Positions 1 through 5,632 of a DNA stretch of 5,632 nucleotides are shown here, piece by piece. Position 1 is the first letter of the stretch. Each line of letters begins with the position of its first letter. The stretch covers positions 1-5,632 of the forward strand of contig CAMWRO010000201.1 in assembly GCA_947176615.1 (NCBI GenBank). The letters are read 5' to 3'. The notes beneath the pieces were generated by a model. The model worked only from the letters and a program-made list of their open reading frames with translations, was not told the origin of the DNA and made no database searches. Origin of the DNA: an uncultured Porphyromonadaceae bacterium (GTDB lineage: Bacteria > Bacteroidota > Bacteroidia > Bacteroidales > Muribaculaceae). Made by a program: the position numbers and the translations under genes.

Positions 1-327
1 TCCGACTCGTGTAAACGGGCTTTGGATTCACATTTGTTTTTAAACAACCTCTAAGAATGTTAATTGTGCTAACCACTGTATTTCAGCGGATTACCACTTT
101 ATTAATCTATGAATTTGTACTTTTCTTAAATATTTTAAGGATTATGATGGCGTATTTGCCCTGTGTGATAGTATTTCGCACAGGAATGGGAAACTTCCAC
201 TTGATTATTTAACTATCATTCAGATTGTTAAAATAAACACCGATAAATGTTAGCACATTTCACCACGACTTAAAGTGCAGAATATTAGGCTATTAAGCTA
301 GTCAACTGTCAAACTCGGGAAAGTAGT
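1..327. other. AT-rich intergenic region without a recognisable gene
   Basis: This stretch lies beyond the terminator of the operon and is clearly richer in A+T than the coding DNA to its right. I see no convincing coding region, tRNA or rRNA segment, and no good match to the Bacteroidetes promoter pattern (TTTG, then TAnnTTTG) on either strand. The only local structures are an 8-bp stem with one G-T pair (160-167 with 177-184) and a short AT palindrome at 125-139. Neither is followed by a T tract. The neighbouring gene to the left is outside the window, so its orientation is unknown. Confidence 0.6.
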
Positions 328-381
328 AAAAAACAGAGAAGATAGAGACATTTTGTTGAAAAATGTCTCTATCTTCTCTGT
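328..381 (-). terminator. Rho-independent terminator after kdgK
   Basis: Bases 360-381 and 333-354 form a perfect 22-bp stem around a 5-nt loop (355-359). Read on the minus strand, the stem runs into six T residues (328-333, the first of which closes the stem). It begins 16 nt after the kdgK stop codon. Long stem, small loop and T tract together are the classic layout of an intrinsic terminator for the leftward transcript. On the plus strand the sequence after the stem is AT-rich but has no clean T run, so bidirectional use is less likely. Confidence 0.92.
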
Positions 382-397
382 AAATTATTAAATTCTT

Positions 398-1420
398 TTA
401 TCGCTGTACGCGACCGTTGGCGTTGCCGCCGGCGAGGGCGTGTACCTCCTCGGCGGTAACCATGTTGAAGTCGCCGGGGATGGTGTGCTTGAGGGCCGAT
501 GCAGCCACGGCAAATTCGAGCGCGTCGCCTTGGTTATCCATTGTCAGAAGTCCGTGGATAAGGCCGCCCGAGAAAGAGTCGCCGCCGCCCACGCGGTCAA
601 TGATGGGGTTGATGTCGTAACGCTTGGACTGATAGAATTCCTCGCCATTGTAAATCATGGCTTTCCACCCATTGTGGGTCGCCGAGAATGACTCGCGCAG
701 GGTCGACACGACATATTTGAATCCGAATTCTTTCATCATGGCGGCGAAGATACCCTTGTAGCCTTCGGCATCGGTATTGCCACCCTCGACGTCGGCATCG
801 GGTTTGAATCCGAGGCAGAGTTCGGCATCTTCCTCGTTTCCGATGCACACGTCGACATATTTCATGAGCGGACGCATGATGGACTGCGCTTTTTCGCTCG
901 TCCACAGCTTTTTGCGGAAGTTGAGGTCAACGCTGACCGTCACGCCGTGGCGTTTTGCGGCCTCGCAGGCAAGGCGTGTCAGCTCGGCAGCCTTGTCGCT
1001 GATAGCCGGGGTTATGCCGCTCCAGTGGAACCAGTCGGCGCCCTCCATGATAGCGTCAAAGTCAAAATCGGCAATATCAGCCTCGGCGATTGCCGAGTGG
1101 GCGCGGTCATAGATGACCTTTGACGGACGCATTGACGCGCCGGTCTCGCAGTAGTAGATGCCCACGCGGTCTCCGCCACGGGCGATATGCTCAGTGTGAA
1201 CACCATAGCGACGCAGTGCGTTGACAGCTGCCTGTCCTATCTCGTGCTTGGGGAGTTTTGACACGAAATAAGCGTCATGGCCGTAGTTGGCGCAGGAAAC
1301 GGCGACATTGGCCTCGCCGCCGCCCCATATCACATCAAAAGAATCAACCTGCGTAAAGCGATAGTTGCCTGCAGGAGAAAGGCGAAGCATGATTTCGCCG
1401 AGAGTTACAATTTTGCTCAT
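398..1420 (-). CDS. kdgK: 2-keto-3-deoxygluconate kinase (PfkB family)
   Basis: This 340-residue PfkB/ribokinase-family sugar kinase most likely phosphorylates 2-keto-3-deoxygluconate with ATP to give KDPG, the substrate of the Entner-Doudoroff aldolase, in the cytoplasm. Visible family marks are the N-terminal sugar-binding motif GGGEANVAVS (about residues 33-42), the NEED motif (195-198), and the C-terminal signature DRVGGGDSFSGG (275-286), in which Asp281 is the expected catalytic base beside the anion hole. The length is usual for the family. The ATG at 1420 opens directly into the MSKIVTLGEIMLRLSP family start. It is the last gene before the terminator and lies 72 nt after the flavoprotein gene, with no evident promoter between. 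PfkB kinases are hard to assign by substrate from sequence alone. The kduD and kduI neighbours make KDG the best choice, but a related sugar acid cannot be excluded. Confidence 0.9.
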   Translation of the reverse strand: MSKIVTLGEIMLRLSPAGNYRFTQVDSFDVIWGGGEANVAVSCANYGHDAYFVSKLPKHEIGQAAVNALRRYGVHTEHIARGGDRVGIYYCETGASMRPSKVIYDRAHSAIAEADIADFDFDAIMEGADWFHWSGITPAISDKAAELTRLACEAAKRHGVTVSVDLNFRKKLWTSEKAQSIMRPLMKYVDVCIGNEEDAELCLGFKPDADVEGGNTDAEGYKGIFAAMMKEFGFKYVVSTLRESFSATHNGWKAMIYNGEEFYQSKRYDINPIIDRVGGGDSFSGGLIHGLLTMDNQGDALEFAVAASALKHTIPGDFNMVTAEEVHALAGGNANGRVQR

Positions 1421-1492
1421 TATATCAAGCGGTTGTTTAAGTTAAAGCGATAATATTTTACAGTAGATGCAGAAGGTAATCAAGCTGTCGGC

Positions 1493-2809
1493 TTATTGAT
1501 TGATTGTTTCTAACAGTTTTACGGCATCGACATATTGCGCTATGCCCTCGGCCACGAGTTTTGCATCAAGCATTGCATGGACCACAGTAGCGGGACGGTT
1601 GATTACGTCGCCGCCGGCAAACACCCCTTTGCGCGATGTCATTCCGTAGGGGGTCTCGCGGGTGAGGACATATCCTTTGCCGTCGACATCGATACCCTCG
1701 GTCGTGGAGACGATGCGTGATGCAGGCGCGCTGCCCACAGCCATGATGACATGGTCGGCATCAACGGTGGTTCGCTCGCCGTCGGTGTCAATGACGATGT
1801 GGTCGAGTTTGGGACTGTCAGGCTTGCCGTCAATCTCGACTACCGATGATTTCCAGAGGAATTTCACACCTTCGGCAACCGCGTCGTCATATTCGGCGCG
1901 CAATGCGCTCATGTCGTTGATGGTGCGGTGATAGACGACGGTGACTTCCGAGGACCCCATGCGCACGGCTGTGCGGGCGGCATCGATGGCTGTGTTTCCG
2001 CAGCCGATTACGAAAATTTTGTCTCCTTTGCCTACGATTACCTCGTTGCGGTTGAGGAACCCGTTTTCATATAGGCTTACGCGGCGCAGGAAACGGATGG
2101 CCTGACGCACACCGGGATGCTCGATGCCGGGAATACTGAGCTTTTTCGGCACACCGGTGCCTGTCCCCATGAAGATGGCATCGAAACCCTGCGCGAAAAG
2201 GTCGTCGACGGTATAGTTTTCACCTATAGTGGTGTTGAGATGGAAAACCACTCCGAGATTTTCGATTTTTTTTATTTCGCGACGCACAACCTCTTTCGGC
2301 AGACGGTATTCGGGAATACCAAACATCAGCACCCCGCCCGGTTCCGGCTCCATCTCGAAAATCTCGACGGCAAATCCGCGCCGGGCGAGGTCACCTGCCG
2401 CAGTCAGTCCGGCAGGGCCGCTGCCGATGACGGCTATGCGACCGCGTGATTTTTCTGGAATAGCCTCGTGGGTCAGTCCGGCATCCGAGTCAAAGTCGGC
2501 AACGAAACGTTCCAGTTTGCCGATGTTGATGTGCTGTCCTTTCTTGCCGAGGACGCAGTTTCCCTCACACTGCCGCTCGTGGGCACACACGCGCCCGCAG
2601 ACGGCCGGCAGGTTGCTGCGGTTGTGGATTATCGACATGGCATTGCCGAAGTTGCCCTTGGCAAGCTCGGCAATCCAGTCGGGAATGTCATTGCTGATGG
2701 GGCAACCTTTTTTACAGCTCGGCACCTTGCATTTCAGGCAGCGTTGAGCCTCGCGGATTGCCTCGGGGAGAGTGTAGCTTTCGTTAACTTCTTTAAAGTC
2801 GTGGGTCAT
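1493..2809 (-). CDS. GltD/NfnB-type FAD- and NAD(P)-dependent iron-sulfur oxidoreductase
   Basis: This 438-residue cytoplasmic flavoprotein belongs to the family that includes the glutamate synthase small subunit, the homomeric GltA form and the NfnB/SudA subunit. The N-terminal domain has two cysteine clusters, Cys24/27/32/36 and Cys71/75/81/85, as expected for two [4Fe-4S] centres. An FAD-binding Rossmann motif (VIGSGPAG, 127-134) follows, then a second dinucleotide-binding motif for NAD(P)H (VIGCGNTAIDAA, 267-278), and the C-terminal FAD motif GVFAGGDV (395-402). The protein looks intact, though slightly shorter than many relatives (roughly 450-490 residues). The reading frame stays open upstream to a stop at 2867-2869 but offers no other ATG, GTG or TTG, so the ATG at 2809 is the start. 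It lies 77 nt after kduI and 72 nt before kdgK. No glutamate synthase large subunit or NfnA-like partner is in view, so I cannot choose between glutamate synthesis, transhydrogenation and another electron-transfer role. Annotation pipelines would probably call it gltA or gltD. Confidence 0.88.
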   Translation of the reverse strand: MTHDFKEVNESYTLPEAIREAQRCLKCKVPSCKKGCPISNDIPDWIAELAKGNFGNAMSIIHNRSNLPAVCGRVCAHERQCEGNCVLGKKGQHINIGKLERFVADFDSDAGLTHEAIPEKSRGRIAVIGSGPAGLTAAGDLARRGFAVEIFEMEPEPGGVLMFGIPEYRLPKEVVRREIKKIENLGVVFHLNTTIGENYTVDDLFAQGFDAIFMGTGTGVPKKLSIPGIEHPGVRQAIRFLRRVSLYENGFLNRNEVIVGKGDKIFVIGCGNTAIDAARTAVRMGSSEVTVVYHRTINDMSALRAEYDDAVAEGVKFLWKSSVVEIDGKPDSPKLDHIVIDTDGERTTVDADHVIMAVGSAPASRIVSTTEGIDVDGKGYVLTRETPYGMTSRKGVFAGGDVINRPATVVHAMLDAKLVAEGIAQYVDAVKLLETINQ

Positions 2810-2886
2810 TTCGTAATCAGATTTGAACTCATCAAGAAGTGTTAGATATTTGTAACAGTCAACGGGCTATAAGTTTAAACCACTTC

Positions 2887-3807
2887 TTACTTCATTTCAA
2901 GATAGGTGATTTTGTCCATGTCGCCATAGTCGAGATTTTCGCCGCCCATGCCCCAGATAAACATATAGTTGGAAGTGCCTGCGGCAGCGTGGATCGACCA
3001 CTCGGGCGACATGACGGCCTGCTCGTTTTGCAACCAGATGAGGCGGTTTTCCTGCGGTTCGCCCATGAGGTGGCAGATGGCGTTACCCTCGGGGACGTTG
3101 AAGTAGAAATAGGCTTCGACGCGGCGGTCGTGGGTGTGACACGGCATGGTGTTCCACACGCTTCCCGGTTTCAGTTCGGTCAGTCCCATCTGGAGCTGGC
3201 AGGGGCCTTCTTCAAGCACATTGTTGACGATGAGCTGGTTGATGACGCGGTCGTTGCTTTCCTCCATAGAACCGGCGGCAAACGAGTTGGCCTTTATCGA
3301 CCCCTTGCGCCCGTCTATCGTGATGAGCTGTGTCTTGTAGGCGGTGTGTGCGGGAGTTGAGTTGATGTAGAACTTGGCGGGATTGGCGGCGTCCTTGCTG
3401 CGGAAAGTCACATTCTTGTTGCCGCGGCCCACATAGAGGGCATCCTTGAAATGAAGTTCGTACTCCTTGCCGTCGACTGACACGATTCCGTCACCGCCCA
3501 CGTTGATAACGCCCAGTTCGCGGCGTTCAAGGAAATATTCCGCTTTGAGAGGGTCGATGCTCTCAAGTGTCATTACTTTGGCGACAGGAATCACCCCGCC
3601 GAAAATGAGACGGTCATACATCGAGTAGGTGAAATTGAACTTGTCCTGCTCCATCACCTTGGGCATCATGAAATGGGAACGGAGTTTCTCGGTGTCATAG
3701 TTCTTGACATCGTCAGGGTGACATGCGTGCATCACGGTGTAGTCAGTCTGCGCCATTGCCGGGATTGCGGCCATCGCCACTGCTATTGACAGGAATATCT
3801 TTTTCAT
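2887..3807 (-). CDS. kduI: 5-keto-4-deoxyuronate isomerase with signal peptide
   Basis: KduI interconverts 5-keto-4-deoxyuronate (DKI) and 3-deoxy-D-glycero-2,5-hexodiulosonate (DKII), the step after unsaturated uronates open their ring. This 306-residue protein carries the cupin metal-site motif HTHDRRVE, giving His224, His226 and Glu231, plus His273 in SPEWSIHAAAG, which match the known zinc ligands of the family. Other family blocks are YFLERRELGVINVGG (91-105), AKFYINSTPAHT (144-155) and MGLTELKPGSVWNTMPCHTH (207-226). The first 19 residues form a signal peptide: MKK, then a hydrophobic stretch IFLSIAVAMAAIPA, then an AMA cleavage site before Gln20. Similarity to the roughly 278-residue E. 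coli protein begins just after that site. Starting at Met26 instead would give 281 residues but cut into the family's N-terminal segment. The long start also sits 16 nt after the transporter stop, a normal operon spacing. The inferred location is periplasmic, which is unusual for KduI. There is no lipobox cysteine. Confidence 0.95.
   Translation of the reverse strand: MKKIFLSIAVAMAAIPAMAQTDYTVMHACHPDDVKNYDTEKLRSHFMMPKVMEQDKFNFTYSMYDRLIFGGVIPVAKVMTLESIDPLKAEYFLERRELGVINVGGDGIVSVDGKEYELHFKDALYVGRGNKNVTFRSKDAANPAKFYINSTPAHTAYKTQLITIDGRKGSIKANSFAAGSMEESNDRVINQLIVNNVLEEGPCQLQMGLTELKPGSVWNTMPCHTHDRRVEAYFYFNVPEGNAICHLMGEPQENRLIWLQNEQAVMSPEWSIHAAAGTSNYMFIWGMGGENLDYGDMDKITYLEMK
3745..3807 (-). other. 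Sec signal peptide coding segment of KduI
   Basis: Residues 1-19 show the three-part pattern of a type I signal peptide: two lysines after Met1, an unbroken hydrophobic core (residues 4-16) and Ala17-Met18-Ala19 directly before Gln20, followed by the polar QTDYT. No cysteine lies near the cleavage point, so a lipoprotein is unlikely. The segment given runs through Thr21, a little beyond the cut. This was read by eye; no predictor was run. Confidence 0.82.
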
Positions 3808-3823
3808 ATCGTGTTGAATGTTG

Positions 3824-5245
3824 TTATTCGGTTACTTGAATTTCGGTTGAATTTTGTTCATTCATCGCTTTCTGGTTGCGGATGATGTGGACGCGGTTCC
3901 ACCACATCATCGCCATTGTGACGAGGACGAGTATCGCAGAACCGACCCACTTGAGGTTTTCGGTACACTGGAAAATCACCCATGCGAGAGGACTTGACGC
4001 GAAGTCGAGACTTCCCCCGTCAAAGCCTTCGGGAATGGCGACTGCCGAGTCACCGGTCGCGGCAAACACATCCTTGGCGGCGAGTGTGAACCACGGGGCG
4101 AGGTTGGTCACCATGTACAGGCCCATGACAATGACCACGAGGCCGACGATGAACGTCTTGATGACATTTCCGCGGGTAAAGGGCAGCACGAGGGGGAACA
4201 CATAGAACATTCCGGCAAGCGATGCAAGGGGCAGGAACTGGTTGCCGGGGAGGAAGACGGCAAACGCAAGTGTCACGGGGATGAGCAGCAGCGATACCAC
4301 GAGGGTAGTGGGATGGCCGATTACAAGAGCGGGACTCATGCCGATGTTGAGGCCTTCGGCTCCCTTGAACTTGCGGGCGATAAGGCTGCGCGTGGCGTCG
4401 CTGATGGGTTTCAATCCCTCGATAAACAGCACGGTCACGCGGGGGATAAGCTCCATGACGGCACCCATCTTTATGCCGAGACCGAGGATGTAGGGAATCT
4501 TGTCGACAATCTGGCTCCAAGAATCACATGTCAGACAGCCGATGGCAATCCCGACGACCACTCCGAGAAACAGAGGTTCGCCCAAGAGTCCGAATTTCTT
4601 TTTCATCCCCTCGGCATCGATTTCGAGTTTTTCAATACCCGGAATTTTGTCGAGACCCTTGTTTATTGCCCATGCAAAGGGGACAAATCCCGCGCAGAAG
4701 GGCTGTGGAATCGAGATGCCGTCCATGTCTTTGTAGAACCCTTGGAATTTCTTGGCGGTCATGTCGGCGAGGATGAGGGTGATGATGTAACAGATAATCG
4801 CCCCGAAGAACCCCCATGCGAGAGAGTCGCTGGCAAAATAGATGACGGCACCGATGAAGGCGAAGTGCCAGTAGTTCCACAGGTCGATGTTGACGGTGCG
4901 GGTTGTCTTGGTGAGCAGCATGAGCAGGTTCACGCCGAGACACACGGGGATGATGAACGCACCGACAGCAGTGTTGTAGGCAACGGCTGCGGCAGCGGGC
5001 CATCCCATGTCAAAGACATGAAGCTGCAGGTCATAGATGTCGACAACGGTATTCAGGGCGGGACCGAGGGCCGAGGTGAGCAGTGCGGTCACGATAGATA
5101 GGCCGATAAAACCCACGCCCACTTTGAGACCGGACTTGAGTGCGTCGCCGAATTTGATGCCGATACACACGCCTAAAATCGTGAAGATAATCGGCATCAT
5201 TACCGCCGCCCCCAGCCCGATTATGTAGGAAAATACTTGTTCCAT
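3824..5245 (-). CDS. Galactitol-type PTS EIIC-like inner-membrane transporter
   Basis: This 473-residue, strongly hydrophobic protein resembles GatC, the membrane IIC component of galactitol PTS systems, along its whole length. Shared blocks include the N-terminal LGAAVMMPIIFTILG region (11-25), LHVFDMGWPA (75-84), TRTVNIDLWNYWH (115-127), KFGLLGEP (217-224), MSPALVIGHPTT (303-314) and LPGNQFLPLASLA (332-344). About ten membrane segments can be seen by eye, ending near residue 450 with a short polar tail (MNEQNSTEIQVTE). There is no fused EIIA or EIIB domain and none elsewhere in the window. In PTS systems EIIC passes the sugar while EIIB phosphorylates it. A lone EIIC among uronate genes suggests PTS-independent transport of an unsaturated uronate derivative such as DKI or DKII. 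The substrate is inferred only from the neighbours. The ATG at 5245 follows an A-rich leader, and kduI starts 16 nt after the stop. Confidence 0.88.
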   Translation of the reverse strand: MEQVFSYIIGLGAAVMMPIIFTILGVCIGIKFGDALKSGLKVGVGFIGLSIVTALLTSALGPALNTVVDIYDLQLHVFDMGWPAAAAVAYNTAVGAFIIPVCLGVNLLMLLTKTTRTVNIDLWNYWHFAFIGAVIYFASDSLAWGFFGAIICYIITLILADMTAKKFQGFYKDMDGISIPQPFCAGFVPFAWAINKGLDKIPGIEKLEIDAEGMKKKFGLLGEPLFLGVVVGIAIGCLTCDSWSQIVDKIPYILGLGIKMGAVMELIPRVTVLFIEGLKPISDATRSLIARKFKGAEGLNIGMSPALVIGHPTTLVVSLLLIPVTLAFAVFLPGNQFLPLASLAGMFYVFPLVLPFTRGNVIKTFIVGLVVIVMGLYMVTNLAPWFTLAAKDVFAATGDSAVAIPEGFDGGSLDFASSPLAWVIFQCTENLKWVGSAILVLVTMAMMWWNRVHIIRNQKAMNEQNSTEIQVTE

Positions 5246-5266
5246 ACGCTGTTGGTTGTTTTAATT

Positions 5267-5366
5267 GGTTTAAGGTTTTGGTTTAATGTTTAGATAATAG
5301 ATTTTTACCGACGCTCATGTCAGAACACATGACATTTATCTAAACCTTAAACCAAAACCTTAAACC
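5267..5366 (-). repeat. 31-bp near-perfect inverted repeat (long hairpin) between kduD and the EIIC gene
   Basis: Arms 5267-5297 and 5336-5366 are complementary at 30 of 31 positions; the one mismatch is 5287 against 5346. They are separated by 38 nt. Each arm is itself a run of four GGTTT-started units spaced 7, 6 and 7 nt apart (GGTTTAA, GGTTTT, GGTTTAA, then GGTTTAG or, in the mismatched arm, TGTTTAG). In the minus-strand transcript the stem begins 4 nt after the kduD stop and ends 21 nt before the EIIC start. Neither side has a T tract, so it is not a standard intrinsic terminator. Possible roles are protecting the upstream kduD message, setting the expression ratio of kduD to the membrane protein, or being a small repeated element. 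Confidence 0.9.
5315..5335 (-). repeat. Small hairpin nested in the loop of the long inverted repeat
   Basis: Two overlapping 6-bp pairings are possible and exclude each other: 5317-5322 with 5330-5335 (ATGTCA and TGACAT, 7-nt loop), or 5315-5320 with 5327-5332 (TCATGT and ACATGA, 6-nt loop). The first abuts the right arm of the long repeat at 5336 and could stack on it, leaving a 19-nt bulge (5298-5316) on the other side. Its role is unknown, and it may be only part of the larger fold. Confidence 0.55.
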
Positions 5367-5370
5367 GAAA

Positions 5371-5632
5371 TTACTTAGGTTGCTTGCCGATGTAGGCGAG
5401 GATGCCGCCGTCGACGTAGAGGACGTGGCCGTTGACAAAGTTGGAGGCATCGGATGCAAGGAACACGGCGGGCCCCATGAGGTCCTCGGGGGTGCCCCAG
5501 CGGGCAGCGGGAGTCTTGGAAATGATAAACGAGTCAAACGGGTGACGGCTTCCGTCGGGCTGACGCTCACGCAACGGGGCGGTCTGTTCGGTCGCTATGT
5601 AGCCGGGGCCGATGCCGTTGCACTGGATATTG
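5371..5632 (-). CDS. kduD: 2-dehydro-3-deoxy-D-gluconate 5-dehydrogenase, C-terminal part
   Basis: Only the last 86 codons are present; the gene runs off the right edge of the window. KduD is a short-chain dehydrogenase that interconverts the diketo acid DKII and 2-keto-3-deoxygluconate with NAD(H). The visible part opens with NIQCNGIGPGYIATEQT, matching the family's NIQxNxIxPGY block just after the catalytic Tyr-Lys region, and continues with RWGTPEDLMGPAVFLASDAS and the C-terminal VNGHVLYVDGG typical of SDR enzymes. The stop codon is TAA at 5371-5373. An ATG-like start inside this piece is not real: the first possible in-window start (5574) is a TTG within the conserved segment, and the frame stays open to the edge. 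The catalytic residues and N-terminal cofactor site lie outside, so neither activity nor cell location can be checked here. It appears to lead the visible operon. Confidence 0.92.
   Translation of the reverse strand, partial: NIQCNGIGPGYIATEQTAPLRERQPDGSRHPFDSFIISKTPAARWGTPEDLMGPAVFLASDASNFVNGHVLYVDGGILAYIGKQPK

Noticed and set aside
144..212. A 22-codon open frame on the plus strand with AAGGA 4-5 nt before its ATG
   Set aside because: It is very short and has no similarity I recognise. It lies in AT-rich DNA, and Shine-Dalgarno sites are not a strong start signal in Bacteroidetes.
1431..1446. TTTAA/TTAAA palindrome in the spacer before kdgK, similar to words in other spacers (for example GTTTAAAC at 2873-2880)
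   Set aside because: The words are short and made mostly of A and T. AT-rich spacers give such matches by chance, and no shared longer motif was found.
2834..2888. An 8-bp inverted repeat (AAGAAGTG and CACTTCTT) across the kduI to flavoprotein spacer
   Set aside because: The arms are short and 39 nt apart, one overlaps the kduI stop codon, and there is no T tract. It is not convincing as a terminator or operator.
2839..3360. A 173-codon open frame on the plus strand opposite kduI
   Set aside because: It is antisense to a gene with clear motifs and intact metal ligands. The predicted protein shows nothing recognisable.
4313..5101. A 262-codon open frame on the plus strand opposite the transporter gene
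   Set aside because: It lies wholly inside the EIIC-like gene on the other strand and has no recognisable family motifs. Its length is explained by the G+C-rich codon pattern of the real gene.
5371..5574. Reading the right-edge gene as a complete small protein starting at 5574
   Set aside because: The frame continues to the window edge with conserved KduD sequence (NIQCNGIGPGY) upstream of that TTG codon, so it is a truncated view of a longer gene.

Overview
The window looks like chromosomal DNA of a gut-type Bacteroidetes, most likely order Bacteroidales. The sugar-acid kinase and the uronate enzymes read like Bacteroidales family members. No clear Shine-Dalgarno sequences precede the starts, whose leaders are mostly A-rich. 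The coding DNA is G+C-rich and the spacers are AT-rich. The order is an inference; a finer placement (for example Muribaculaceae) would only be a guess.

All five genes lie on the minus strand and are read from right to left. In order of transcription they are: the 3' end of kduD (5371 to the right edge), a galactitol-type PTS EIIC-like membrane transporter (3824-5245), a 5-keto-4-deoxyuronate isomerase KduI with an N-terminal signal peptide (2887-3807), a GltD/NfnB-type iron-sulfur flavoprotein (1493-2809), and a 2-keto-3-deoxygluconate kinase (398-1420). A perfect 22-bp hairpin followed by a T tract (328-381) ends the unit just after the kinase. No promoter is evident inside the window, so the set is probably one operon starting upstream of kduD. 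Bases 1-327 hold no recognisable gene.

Three of the genes give consecutive steps for unsaturated uronates released by polysaccharide lyases from pectin or glycosaminoglycans. KduI isomerises 5-keto-4-deoxyuronate (DKI) to the diketo acid DKII. KduD reduces DKII to 2-keto-3-deoxygluconate (KDG). The kinase makes KDPG for the Entner-Doudoroff aldolase. No lyase, KdgF, aldolase or regulator is in view.

Two things are unusual. KduI, normally cytoplasmic, carries a clean export signal. It is encoded 16 nt after a stand-alone EIIC protein with no EIIA or EIIB partner here. Together these suggest that isomerisation happens in the periplasm and that the EIIC-like protein then imports the product without PTS phosphorylation. 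This is a hypothesis. A second oddity is a 31-bp, almost perfect inverted repeat built from GGTTTAA-like units between kduD and the transporter gene. It has no T tract and a smaller hairpin nested in its loop. The role of the flavoprotein in this operon is unexplained.
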